Below, one piece after another: positions 1-6,335 of a stretch of 6,931 nucleotides of DNA. The stretch lies in assembly GCA_007134165.1 (NCBI GenBank), contig SLLJ01000247.1, forward strand, positions 1 to 6,931, written 5' to 3'. The first letter of the stretch is position 1. Each line of letters starts with the position of its first letter. The translations under genes and the position numbers were made by a program. The notes beneath the pieces were generated by a model, which saw nothing but the letters and a program-made list of their open reading frames with translations, made no database searches and had not been told where the DNA came from. The stretch comes from Nitriliruptoraceae bacterium. GTDB lineage: Bacteria > Actinomycetota > Nitriliruptoria > Nitriliruptorales > Nitriliruptoraceae.

Positions 1-31
1 AGGCCGACGAGATCCCCCGTGGTGTCGGCCT
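1..31. terminator. Stem-loop at the window edge, possible terminator of an off-window gene
   Basis: AGGCCGAC (1-8) is the exact reverse complement of GTCGGCCT (24-31), giving an 8-bp GC-rich stem with a 15-base loop. The stem may continue beyond the left edge. No U-rich tail follows (TTCACG only), so it is not a classic intrinsic terminator. GC-rich hairpins without a tail do occur at gene ends in high-GC actinobacteria, and no coding frame is convincing at 1-187. Terminator function is inference. Confidence 0.35.
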
Positions 32-144
32 TCACGTCCTCGACTCGCCCGACTCCATGACCGCAGGCGCCCCGAACGCTGCAGCCCGCACCGCCCCGGC
101 CGACAGGATCGACAGCCTCCGTGCCGACGGTGCGAACGTGGCAG

Positions 145-187
145 CATGGCCGCGGCCGGCCACGGCCATGACCGAGGGGAGGGCCCC
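145..187 (+). promoter_or_regulatory. Leader hairpin and Shine-Dalgarno site of the M23 gene
   Basis: CATGGCCG (145-152) pairs exactly with CGGCCATG (163-170), an 8-bp stem with a 10-base loop just before the ribosome binding site. The purine run GAGGGGAGGG (174-183) lies directly upstream of the ATG at 188 and decides that start over the in-frame ATG at 146. GGGG (176-179) can also pair with CCCC (184-187) around AGGG, which would mask the site. The rest of 32-144 shows no recognisable -35/-10 pair or operator. Confidence 0.5.
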
Positions 188-1516
188 ATGTCTCACCGTT
201 CGGCCCCTGTCCACCGGAGCATGCTCGCCGCGGGACTCGCCCTGCTGCTGGTGGCAGCCGCGAGCCCCAGGATCGCTCCCGCGCCCGCTGAGCTGCCCCA
301 GACCCCGCCCGTGGACGTCACCCCTCAGGTCGTCGCCCTCACCTTCCCGGTCGCCGACCCCGACCTCGAAGTCTCGTTCGTCGACGACTTCCTGTACCTG
401 CGCGGCGGAGGATCCCGGCTCCACGCCGCTACCGATGTCATGGCCCCCAAGCATCGACCGGTGCACGCCGCCGTGGGCGGAACGATCACCTGGGCTCCCC
501 ATGATCCCGGCCGTCGGGGCTGGTCCGAACTCGGCGAGCCACCCTACGGCTGGATGGTCTCGATCCGGGGCGACGACGGCCGGCGCTACGCCTACGTGCA
601 CCTCAACAACGACACCCCGGAGCGGGGCGCCGACGGCCGGTGGCTCGACGACGACCGCGGGGGGATCGAGCACGCCTACGCGCCCAGGATCGTGGAGGCG
701 ATCCGCGACCGGGGCAGCGCCACCGGGCTGCGCATCGAGCGGGGCGAGTTGATCGGGTGGCTCGGCGACTCCGGCAACGCCAAGGGCGTGGCCCCCCACC
801 TGCACTTCGAGATCCACGTCACCAGCGACGCGCACGGGGAGTACCGAATCAACCCGTTCCATTCCCTGATGGCTGCGATCGAACGTGGTGACGTACCCGC
901 CGCCGAGGACGCGCCGACCCGAACTCCTCCCGAACCCTCACCGATCCCCTACCTCGACGTTCCCGCCGGCGCCACCCACACCAAGTCGATCCTGAAGCTG
1001 ACCGAGGCCGGCATCGCCTTCGGCTGCACGCCGGATCGCTACTGCCCAGGTGCGCCGATGCTGCGGGGCGAGCTCGCGGCGTTCCTCGCCGCAGCCTTCG
1101 AACTGGACACCTCGGCGTCGTCCTCCCGGTTCGCGGATGTCCCCACCGGTCAACGCTTCGTGGGCGAGGTGGCGGCCGTCGACACCGCCGGCCTGCTCCG
1201 TGGCTACACCAACGGCAGGTTCGGTGTCCACGACCCGCTCACCAGGGCGCAGCTCGCCACCTTGCTGGTGCGTGCGCTGCAGATCCCCGCAACGTCCGAG
1301 CCGCCACCGTTCGTCGACGTCCCGCCGGGATCGACCCATGCCGAGGCGATCGCCGCTGCCGTGGATGTCGGGCTCACCAACGGCTGCCAGGACGGCACCC
1401 GCTACTGTGGGGCGGAGGCGGTGACCCGAGCGCAGATTGCGTCGTTCCTGGACCGAGGAATGGCCTGGGCCGCCGACCGAACAGGAACCCTGGCCGAACA
1501 CGGGACGGAAGACTGA
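188..1516 (+). CDS. Exported M23-family (LytM/lysostaphin-type) metallopeptidase with three C-terminal SLH repeats
   Basis: Predicted zinc endopeptidase of 442 residues, probably acting on peptidoglycan cross-bridges or stems at the cell surface. A signal peptide covers residues 1-25 (basic start, hydrophobic 12-25, AAA before Ser26). The catalytic domain spans about 60-225: H79-x3-D83, YVHL with H138, and HLHFE with H204 and H206. By comparison with LytM, H79, D83 and H206 would bind zinc and H138 and H204 would be catalytic, so it looks active. The stretch between H138 and H204 is longer than usual; it begins LNNDTPE, as in many actinobacterial M23 proteins. After a Pro-rich linker (243-254), SLH-type repeats lie at about 255-305, 315-365 and 375-428. 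Only four cysteines exist, C280/C286 and C400/C407, in SLH loops 1 and 3. Start 188 is chosen because a strong Shine-Dalgarno run precedes it; 146 would add 14 residues before the signal. Substrate is not deducible. The membrane-protein gene follows after 43 bases. Confidence 0.9.
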   Translation: MSHRSAPVHRSMLAAGLALLLVAAASPRIAPAPAELPQTPPVDVTPQVVALTFPVADPDLEVSFVDDFLYLRGGGSRLHAATDVMAPKHRPVHAAVGGTITWAPHDPGRRGWSELGEPPYGWMVSIRGDDGRRYAYVHLNNDTPERGADGRWLDDDRGGIEHAYAPRIVEAIRDRGSATGLRIERGELIGWLGDSGNAKGVAPHLHFEIHVTSDAHGEYRINPFHSLMAAIERGDVPAAEDAPTRTPPEPSPIPYLDVPAGATHTKSILKLTEAGIAFGCTPDRYCPGAPMLRGELAAFLAAAFELDTSASSSRFADVPTGQRFVGEVAAVDTAGLLRGYTNGRFGVHDPLTRAQLATLLVRALQIPATSEPPPFVDVPPGSTHAEAIAAAVDVGLTNGCQDGTRYCGAEAVTRAQIASFLDRGMAWAADRTGTLAEHGTED

Positions 1517-1519
1517 CCC

Positions 1520-1540
1520 ATGGAGGAGGTCCTCGGGTGA
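1520..1540 (+). CDS. Possible six-codon mini-ORF (MEEVLG)
   Basis: ATG at 1520, three bases after the M23 stop and in the same frame, reads six codons to a TGA at 1538-1540. That stop overlaps the GTG at 1537 as GTGA. The only ribosome site is a weak GGAAG at 1507-1511. It may be chance, or it may pass terminating ribosomes on to the next mini-ORF. No conserved product is claimed. Confidence 0.2.
   Translation: MEEVLG
1522..1530 (+). promoter_or_regulatory. Strong Shine-Dalgarno sequence upstream of a GTG mini-ORF
   Basis: GGAGGAGGT is a near-perfect anti-16S match, and six bases separate it from GTG 1537. It is 29 bases from the ATG of the membrane-protein gene at 1560, too far to serve that start directly. 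The best-placed start for this site is therefore the mini-ORF, not the annotated gene. Confidence 0.6.
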
Positions 1541-1563
1541 TCGCCGTTCGCCGCCTGCGATGA
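1537..1563 (+). CDS. Possible eight-codon leader peptide (MIAVRRLR) coupled to the membrane-protein gene
   Basis: GTG at 1537 sits six bases after a strong GGAGGAGGT site and reads eight codons to TGA at 1561-1563. The stop overlaps the ATG of the next gene as ATGA (1560-1563), the usual geometry for termination-reinitiation. The ATG at 1560 has no ribosome site of its own (upstream bases are GCCGCCTGCG), so this leader could be how the downstream gene is translated. ATCGC (1540-1544) can also pair with GCGAT (1557-1561) over that ATG, and a ribosome on the leader would open it. Alternative: the GTG is the real start of the downstream gene and a one-base sequencing error separates the frames. 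Confidence 0.4.
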   Translation: MIAVRRLR

Positions 1564-2540
1564 TCCCCGACGAGTCAGCCCCCGACGACGCCGTTCAGAA
1601 CCCCACAGGACCTGCCACCGGCGCCACGGGGGAACGCGACGGGGAACTCCCCGGGGCGCTTCCGGCGCCGCTTCGCGCGGTGCTGTCCGCCCGGGAACCC
1701 TCACCACGTACCCGCCGGATGCTCGCCGCGATCGGCGGGATCGGTGTGGTGGTCGCCCTGGTGGTGTCGCTGCGGACGCTGGAGGTATCACCGGGCACGT
1801 TGCGGCTCGGACCGCTGGTCCTGGTCGCGGTGGTGCTCACGCCGGCCACGATGCTGGCCAACGCCGCCGAGCTGCGCGTGATGGCCGCGGGCACCGCCAC
1901 CCGACCGCTGCCCTGGTCGGCGGCGGTGCAGGTGGTGGTGTTGGCGACGGCCGCGAACCTGCTGCCGATCCCCGGCGCAGCGCTGGTGCGGCTGCAGGCC
2001 CTGCGCACGCGGGGAGCGAGCACTGGCGCCTCGGCCATGATCAACCTCGCGGGCGCCGCGGCATGGATGGGCGTGGGACTGATGATCGCCGGCGGCGCGC
2101 TCCTCGTGCTGCACGGCGCAGCAGCCGGGGTCGCGCTCGCCCTTGGGCTCGCCCCGGTGGTGGCCGCCGTCGTGCTGGTGCGGCGCGCCGCGCACCCGGG
2201 CCGCGCCCTGGCCACGACCGCAGCACTGCTTGCCGTCGAGGCCGGCGTCACCGTCCTGCACGGTGCTCGGCTGCTCGGAGTACTCGTCGCGCTCGAGGTG
2301 CCGTTGACCCTGACCCAGGCGCTGGTCATCGGGGTCAGCGCACCCCTGTCCGCCGCTGCGGGGGTGTTCCCCGCCGGAGTCGGCCTGGCCGAGGCGCTGT
2401 CCGGGCTGCTGGCACCGCTGGTGGCCCTGCCGGTGGCGGCGGGGGTGGCAGCCACCGGGCTCAACCGGGTGATCGGCCTCGCGGTGACGGCGCCGGTCGC
2501 ACTGTCCTTCGCCGTCGGCAGGCGCTCCGAGCGTGACTGA
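1560..2540 (+). CDS. Multi-pass membrane protein, lysylphosphatidylglycerol-synthase TM / flippase-like family
   Basis: 326-residue integral membrane protein. Residues 1-50 are hydrophilic and rich in Pro, Asp and Gly, probably cytoplasmic and disordered. About eight hydrophobic segments follow (roughly 54-70, 82-103, 119-137, 158-180, 181-206, 217-245, 251-270, 278-318 with a break near 297). Two patterns point to the family (AglD/YbhN-like, the transmembrane half of MprF): LPIPGAALVRLQAL near 135-148, with Pro, Gly and Arg in the usual order, and FPAGVGLAEAL near 270-280 followed by an Arg in a late helix (R303). Related proteins are flippases or of unknown function; the soluble lysyl-transferase half of MprF is absent. 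It lies 43 bases after the M23-SLH gene on the same strand, so the two are probably co-transcribed. Start 1560 is chosen because of the ATGA overlap with a well-initiated mini-ORF. An in-frame ATG at 1719, just before the first helix, is possible but has no ribosome site. Lipid or polymer handling is inference only. Confidence 0.7.
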   Translation: MIPDESAPDDAVQNPTGPATGATGERDGELPGALPAPLRAVLSAREPSPRTRRMLAAIGGIGVVVALVVSLRTLEVSPGTLRLGPLVLVAVVLTPATMLANAAELRVMAAGTATRPLPWSAAVQVVVLATAANLLPIPGAALVRLQALRTRGASTGASAMINLAGAAAWMGVGLMIAGGALLVLHGAAAGVALALGLAPVVAAVVLVRRAAHPGRALATTAALLAVEAGVTVLHGARLLGVLVALEVPLTLTQALVIGVSAPLSAAAGVFPAGVGLAEALSGLLAPLVALPVAAGVAATGLNRVIGLAVTAPVALSFAVGRRSERD

Positions 2541-2562
2541 GGTGCCCGGGCAGGTCAGCCAG
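2537..2562. terminator. Short gap between convergent genes, with an imperfect hairpin
   Basis: The membrane-protein gene (plus, stop 2538-2540) and the protease gene (minus, stop 2563-2565) end 22 bases apart. The gap contains the palindrome TGCCCGGGCA (2543-2552), flanked by CTGA (2537-2540) and TCAG (2555-2558), which can pair across a two-by-two mismatch. This could be a weak bidirectional terminator, but the stem is broken and there is no T run on either strand. Confidence 0.25.
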
Positions 2563-4311
2563 CTACGACCCGACGTCGACCGTGACGCCCTGTCGGCCCA
2601 GCACGTCGAGCAGTCGGGCGGTGAACGAAGCCATCTGGTCCCGGGTGATGGTGCGATCCGGTTCGAAGCGGCGCGGCTCGACAGAGCCCTGGGTGATGCC
2701 AAGGTCGCGGGCCACCAGAACGCTCGCCTCATGGGCCGAGCCGTTGACGTCATCGAACCAGTCACGCCCGGCGACGAATACCTGATCGGTGAGCACCTCG
2801 ACGCTACGGACCACGAAGGCGGCCATCTGGGCACGCGTCACCAGCTCCGCGGGGCCGAACGTGCCGTCGTCGCGCCCGCGGGCGATCCCGGCCGCCGCCA
2901 CCACCTCGATGGACTGAGCGTGCACGGAGCCCTCCGTGTCAGCGAACGTCGGCATCCCGGTGGCGGCTGCCGCTTGGGAGTCGACCCCATCGCCGGCCAG
3001 TGCCAGGATGCGCGCGAGGAAACTGGCCGTCTCCCCGCGGGTCATCCCCCGCTTGGGGGCGAACCGGTCGTCGCCGACCCCTCTGGTGACGCCATACCAC
3101 GTGAGGCAGTCGATGTTGAACGCATGTGGCGAGGACCGGTCGACGTCGAGGTAGGTGGTCGGCGGCAGCTCCGACGAGCAGGACGGACGCTCCAGACTCC
3201 GCAGGAACGCCGCCACATCCAGGACCCCACCCGAGGTCACCAGCCCTTCCAGTTCCGGGCTGCGGCGCGCGGTGCGCACCAGTTCGGCGACGAGTTCGGC
3301 GGCGGTGGCACCTGGAGCCAGCGACCGGCCCAGCGCGAGCGCGCCGGCGACCTGGGGGGCGGCGAACGACGTGCCCTCGTAGTAGGCATGGCCGCCCTGT
3401 GCACGCAACGAGACGACCTCGTCGCCAGGCGCGGCGAGTTCGACGTGCCGCGCGCCATAGTTCGACCTCATCCGACCGTTGTCGAGCAGCCCCCCATCGA
3501 GGTCGGATGCGGCCACGGTCACCAGGTTCGGGAGCCGGTAGGCAGCCGGGTAGCGCCGGCGGGCGGGGGCGTCGCCCGACAGATCCTGACCGTCGTTGCC
3601 GGCTGCTGCGACGACCGGGACGCCCGCGGTACGGATCGCGTCGAACAACGCTGCGTCGGGCACCGTCCCACCCCACGTGATGAGGATCACGTCGGCGCCC
3701 TCGGACGCGGCATCGCGAACGGCCCTCGCAGCATCGGCGTAGCCGATCAGCGCCGGTGGCGACGACGTCGAGGTGGAGGCGTAGATCCGTCGAACCATCA
3801 GCCGGACGCCTGGCGCTACCCCGGCGATGCCGTAGCCATCGTTTGCCCGGGCCACGGCGATCCCGGCGACCGCGGTGCCGTGCCAGTCCTCGTCAGCCCC
3901 GACGAACGGGTCCGTACCGCCGCGAACGTAATCCCATCCTGGGGCGCCGGTCACCGGATCGGCCCACAACGCCCCGGCAAGGTCCCGATGTTCGGGATCG
4001 ACGCCGGTGTCGATCAGCGCGATCGTCACCTGGGAGGTCCCCAGACTCAGCGCCCACGCCTCGGGGACGCGGGTGGGCTCGAGGTGCCACTGCAGGGCAC
4101 GGAGCGGGTCGTTGACCTGCACCGGTTCGCCGAGGCCGGTGACCAGCCGTGAGCCGGCGCCCTCGACCAGGACCGAAACAGGATCGGGCAGCGACGAGAC
4201 GGGGGCTGCTGGCACGGGCGAAGCCGTTGCCGTGGTGGGGACCACGAGCGCTGCGGCGGTCAGTGCGACGAGCGTCGCGATCGTCGAACGTCGCCGACCG
4301 TCTGGGTTCAC
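2563..4311 (-). CDS. Exported subtilisin-family (S8) serine protease with three C-terminal SLH repeats, minimal prodomain
   Basis: 582 residues. The signal peptide is clear: RRR at 6-8, hydrophobic core, ATA before Ser31. The catalytic triad is complete: D101 in LIDTGVD, H144 in WHGTAVAG, S315 in GTSFAAP; N239 in AAAGND is the oxyanion residue. Only about 38 residues separate the signal cleavage site from the NDPLRALQW stretch that leads into the catalytic domain, so no inhibitor-type prodomain is visible, unlike the protease upstream. SLH-type repeats lie at about 387-440, 454-508 and 518-572, with signatures TRGE, TRAQ and TRDQ. The only cysteines are C378, just before repeat 1, and C402 in its first helix, so a disulfide is likely. 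The start is GTG, overlapping the upstream stop as GTGA and preceded by an extended Shine-Dalgarno sequence. It is the last gene of a minus-strand operon. Role: surface protein processing or nutrient proteolysis; substrate unknown. Confidence 0.9.
   Translation of the reverse strand: MNPDGRRRSTIATLVALTAAALVVPTTATASPVPAAPVSSLPDPVSVLVEGAGSRLVTGLGEPVQVNDPLRALQWHLEPTRVPEAWALSLGTSQVTIALIDTGVDPEHRDLAGALWADPVTGAPGWDYVRGGTDPFVGADEDWHGTAVAGIAVARANDGYGIAGVAPGVRLMVRRIYASTSTSSPPALIGYADAARAVRDAASEGADVILITWGGTVPDAALFDAIRTAGVPVVAAAGNDGQDLSGDAPARRRYPAAYRLPNLVTVAASDLDGGLLDNGRMRSNYGARHVELAAPGDEVVSLRAQGGHAYYEGTSFAAPQVAGALALGRSLAPGATAAELVAELVRTARRSPELEGLVTSGGVLDVAAFLRSLERPSCSSELPPTTYLDVDRSSPHAFNIDCLTWYGVTRGVGDDRFAPKRGMTRGETASFLARILALAGDGVDSQAAAATGMPTFADTEGSVHAQSIEVVAAAGIARGRDDGTFGPAELVTRAQMAAFVVRSVEVLTDQVFVAGRDWFDDVNGSAHEASVLVARDLGITQGSVEPRRFEPDRTITRDQMASFTARLLDVLGRQGVTVDVGS
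3011..3032. repeat. SLH-encoding DNA repeat, copy 1 (pair with 4351-4372)
   Basis: CGCGCGAGGAAACT (3011-3024) recurs exactly at 4351-4364, and 20 of 22 bases match over 3011-3032 versus 4351-4372. On the minus strand both encode the SFLAR core, in repeat 1 of the downstream protease and repeat 3 of the upstream one. It is a short coding repeat, not an independent element. Confidence 0.5.
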
Positions 4312-6335
4312 CCGAGGATCACCCCCTCTCGGGCGAGGGCGTCCATGGCCCGCGCGAGGAAACTCGCCATCTGGCCGCGAAGGGTCGGCGCACCGGGGCG
4401 GTACTCGGATCTGGTCACCCCCCGCACGATACCCAGGTCCCGTGCCAGGTCGGCCGCGTCCGCGTGGACGTTGAGGGTGGTGTCGACGAACCAGCGCCTG
4501 GAGGGCTCCTGTTCCAGGCCGGTGAGCGCCAGATGCGTACGCACCAGCACCGAGGCCATCTGGCCACGGTTCACGGCAAGGTCGGGGTGGAACAGCCCGT
4601 CTTCGTCGCCCACGACGATCTCGAGGCGCGCGAGCAGAGCGATCGACGGTGCGTGCACGCTGTCGGGAGGCACATCCACGAAGCCTCCCCGACCGCTGAG
4701 ATCGCTCACGGCCGACGGAATCGTCACCGTCGCAGGGGATTCCGGGGCCTCGGGGTCCACCGGCACGACGGGCAGCACCGGGTCATCGGGATCGACGCCG
4801 GCCAGGACCAGCAAACGCGCCAGGAACGTCGCGAGCTGTGCGCGGGTCACCCACTCGTCGGGGGCGAAGGTGTCGTCCTCCCGACCGAGTGCGACCCCGG
4901 TCGTGGCCACACAGGCGATCCCGTCACGGTGGACGCCGCCGTCGTCGACGTCGACGAACGCCGGGGCGGGAAGGCGGTCGGGACGGCACACCGGCCGCTG
5001 AACACCACGGACCAGTGCGGCCGCGTCGAGGAGTCCGCCGCTGCGGGTGGTGCGCTGAAGACTGGGCAGTGGCCGGCTGGTCCACGACACGGCGTCGACC
5101 ATGTCCTCGACGGTGGCGTAGGGCGCAACCTCGACGGCCAGGGCGAGCGCGGCGGTCACGAACGGCGCGGCGAAGGACGTGCCCTCGGCCCAGACGTGGC
5201 CGACGCCGAGCCCGGGGGTGGCGATGAAGGCGCCCGGAGCACCGACATCGATCACCTCGGCCCCGACGTTGGCGAACGCGGGGACCTGGCCCCTGGGATC
5301 GATGGCGGTCACGGATACGAGGTTAGGAAGCGTGAAGCCCGCAGGGAACCGTCCGGTGTCGGCGGTGAGCACCGCGCCCTCGTTGCCGGAGGCGGCCACC
5401 ACGGGCACGCCGGCGTCCGCAACCGCCGCGAGCAGCAGAGGGCTTGGATCCGAGGTGACCCATGAGGCGTTGATCACGTCCACGTCGAGGGTGCCCGCCA
5501 TCTCGAAGGCGGCCAGGATGGTGCCCAGGGTGGTGGTGGAAGCCCTGGCGGCGAGCTCCTCGAACGCGACCACGGACACGATCGAGACCTCGGGTGCCAG
5601 ACCGGTCATGCCGAATCCGTCCCGACCACGCGCGGCGATCACCCCGGCCACCGCGGTTCCGTGCACGCCCGGCTTGGTCGCGGCGTCGCGATCATCCAAC
5701 GTGCTCCGTTGCTCGACGACCGCGTCCCCCAGGTCCGGGTGCCCGACATCGATCGCGGTGTCGATCACTCCGACCCGGACGCGGGGGTCGCCCCGGCTCA
5801 CCGACCAGGCCTCCAGCGCCCGGACGTCGACACCGGGCTCACCGACGACGGTGCTCGTCGCGCTCTCGTAGCGCTGTCCGGTGTTGCGCAGGCCCCACTG
5901 CAACCCGAACAGCGGATCGTCGGGGAGGGGGGCCAGGTAGGACCGGGTGGAAGGGGGCGCTCCCAACTCGATGAGGCGGTCGACCTCAGCGAACTCGACG
6001 AACGGATCGAGCGTCAGCGCCCGAGCGAGCCGGGCAAGCTCTCCAGCCCCAACCCCCGGAAGCGGTAGGGCATCGACCCGGGCGGTGATCGCCACACGGT
6101 CTGGGGCCGTGCCCGCCGGCCACGGCCACGGGGTGTCCCCGCTCGGCAGACGGGCGAGCACGGCAGCGCGCTCGAGGACGTCGAGAGGCTCCGTCCACCG
6201 CACGAGCACCTGCTCGGGGGCTCGGGGGAGGGCGTCAGCCGGCGCATGGTCGACAGGGTGGTGGCCGGCAGGCGCGTGGTCGGCACGGGTCGGCGAGCTG
6301 GTTACGAGCACCGCGAGCACGACGATCAGCGCCAC
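4308..6335 (-). CDS. Exported subtilisin-family (S8) serine protease with prodomain and three C-terminal SLH repeats
   Basis: 675 residues from GTG 6335. A hydrophobic signal segment (2-12) is followed by TRA before D19, then a His-rich stretch 19-30. Residues about 40-125 look like a fervidolysin-type N-terminal prodomain (EQVLVRW opening, EFAEVDRLIEL end), then DPLFGLQWGLRNTGQ, typical of the prodomain-catalytic junction. Triad: D192 in VIDTAID (Ala in place of the usual Gly), H225 in VHGTAVAG, S387 in GTSFAAP; N318 in AASGNEG is the oxyanion residue. SLH-type repeats lie at about 459-511, 551-605 and 614-669; an acidic Pro-rich spacer of about 37 residues splits repeats 1 and 2. The only cysteines are C450 and C475, placed like the pair in the downstream protease. 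Start is uncertain: the open frame continues upstream and encodes an Arg-rich stretch suited to a signal-peptide n-region, but has no ATG, GTG or TTG; a CTG at 6383 overlapping the previous stop is possible. The 3' end overlaps the next protease gene by four bases. Confidence 0.9.
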   Translation of the reverse strand: MALIVVLAVLVTSSPTRADHAPAGHHPVDHAPADALPRAPEQVLVRWTEPLDVLERAAVLARLPSGDTPWPWPAGTAPDRVAITARVDALPLPGVGAGELARLARALTLDPFVEFAEVDRLIELGAPPSTRSYLAPLPDDPLFGLQWGLRNTGQRYESATSTVVGEPGVDVRALEAWSVSRGDPRVRVGVIDTAIDVGHPDLGDAVVEQRSTLDDRDAATKPGVHGTAVAGVIAARGRDGFGMTGLAPEVSIVSVVAFEELAARASTTTLGTILAAFEMAGTLDVDVINASWVTSDPSPLLLAAVADAGVPVVAASGNEGAVLTADTGRFPAGFTLPNLVSVTAIDPRGQVPAFANVGAEVIDVGAPGAFIATPGLGVGHVWAEGTSFAAPFVTAALALAVEVAPYATVEDMVDAVSWTSRPLPSLQRTTRSGGLLDAAALVRGVQRPVCRPDRLPAPAFVDVDDGGVHRDGIACVATTGVALGREDDTFAPDEWVTRAQLATFLARLLVLAGVDPDDPVLPVVPVDPEAPESPATVTIPSAVSDLSGRGGFVDVPPDSVHAPSIALLARLEIVVGDEDGLFHPDLAVNRGQMASVLVRTHLALTGLEQEPSRRWFVDTTLNVHADAADLARDLGIVRGVTRSEYRPGAPTLRGQMASFLARAMDALAREGVILG
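4317..4327 (-). promoter_or_regulatory. Extended Shine-Dalgarno sequence inside the 3' end of the upstream protease gene
   Basis: On the minus strand AGGGGGTGATC matches the full anti-16S complement AGGAGGTGATC at 10 of 11 bases and ends five bases before GTG 4311. It lies in the last codons of the upstream gene, so it supports both the GTG start and translational coupling across the GTGA overlap (4308-4311). Confidence 0.65.
4351..4372. repeat. SLH-encoding DNA repeat, copy 2 (pair with 3011-3032)
   Basis: Partner of the copy at 3011-3032, differing at two positions. It encodes the SFLAR core of SLH repeat 3 in the prodomain-containing protease. Confidence 0.5.

Noticed and set aside
146..187. 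Upstream ATG 146 as the start of the M23 protein
   Set aside because: It lacks a ribosome site, would place 14 extra residues before a normal signal peptide, and falls in a hairpin; ATG 188 has a strong site.
57..752. 231-residue plus-strand frame overlapping the M23 gene
   Set aside because: Its product is Ser/Pro/Arg/Thr-rich low complexity and it competes with a frame holding a complete catalytic motif set.
32..862. 276-residue open frame on the minus strand opposite the M23 gene
   Set aside because: It is antisense to clear M23 motifs, has low-complexity Gly/Val/Arg composition and no recognisable domain; such frames are common in high-GC DNA.
2543..2552. Palindrome TGCCCGGGCA as an operator or strong terminator
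   Set aside because: It is only 10 bases, forms a three-pair stem if looped and has no T run; kept only as part of a weak terminator candidate.
1595..2834. Long minus-strand frames opposite the membrane-protein gene (1595-2464 and 1788-2834)
   Set aside because: Composition is biased (Ala/Ser/Thr/Arg or His/Arg/Gln-rich) with no domain; they are shadows of the plus-strand gene with its clear transmembrane pattern.
2533..4152. 539-residue plus-strand frame opposite the downstream S8 protease
   Set aside because: It is antisense to a protease with a complete triad, is rich in Arg/Gly/His and shows no domain.
4149..5465. 438-residue plus-strand frame opposite the prodomain protease
   Set aside because: It is an antisense shadow with Gly/Arg/His-rich low-complexity product.
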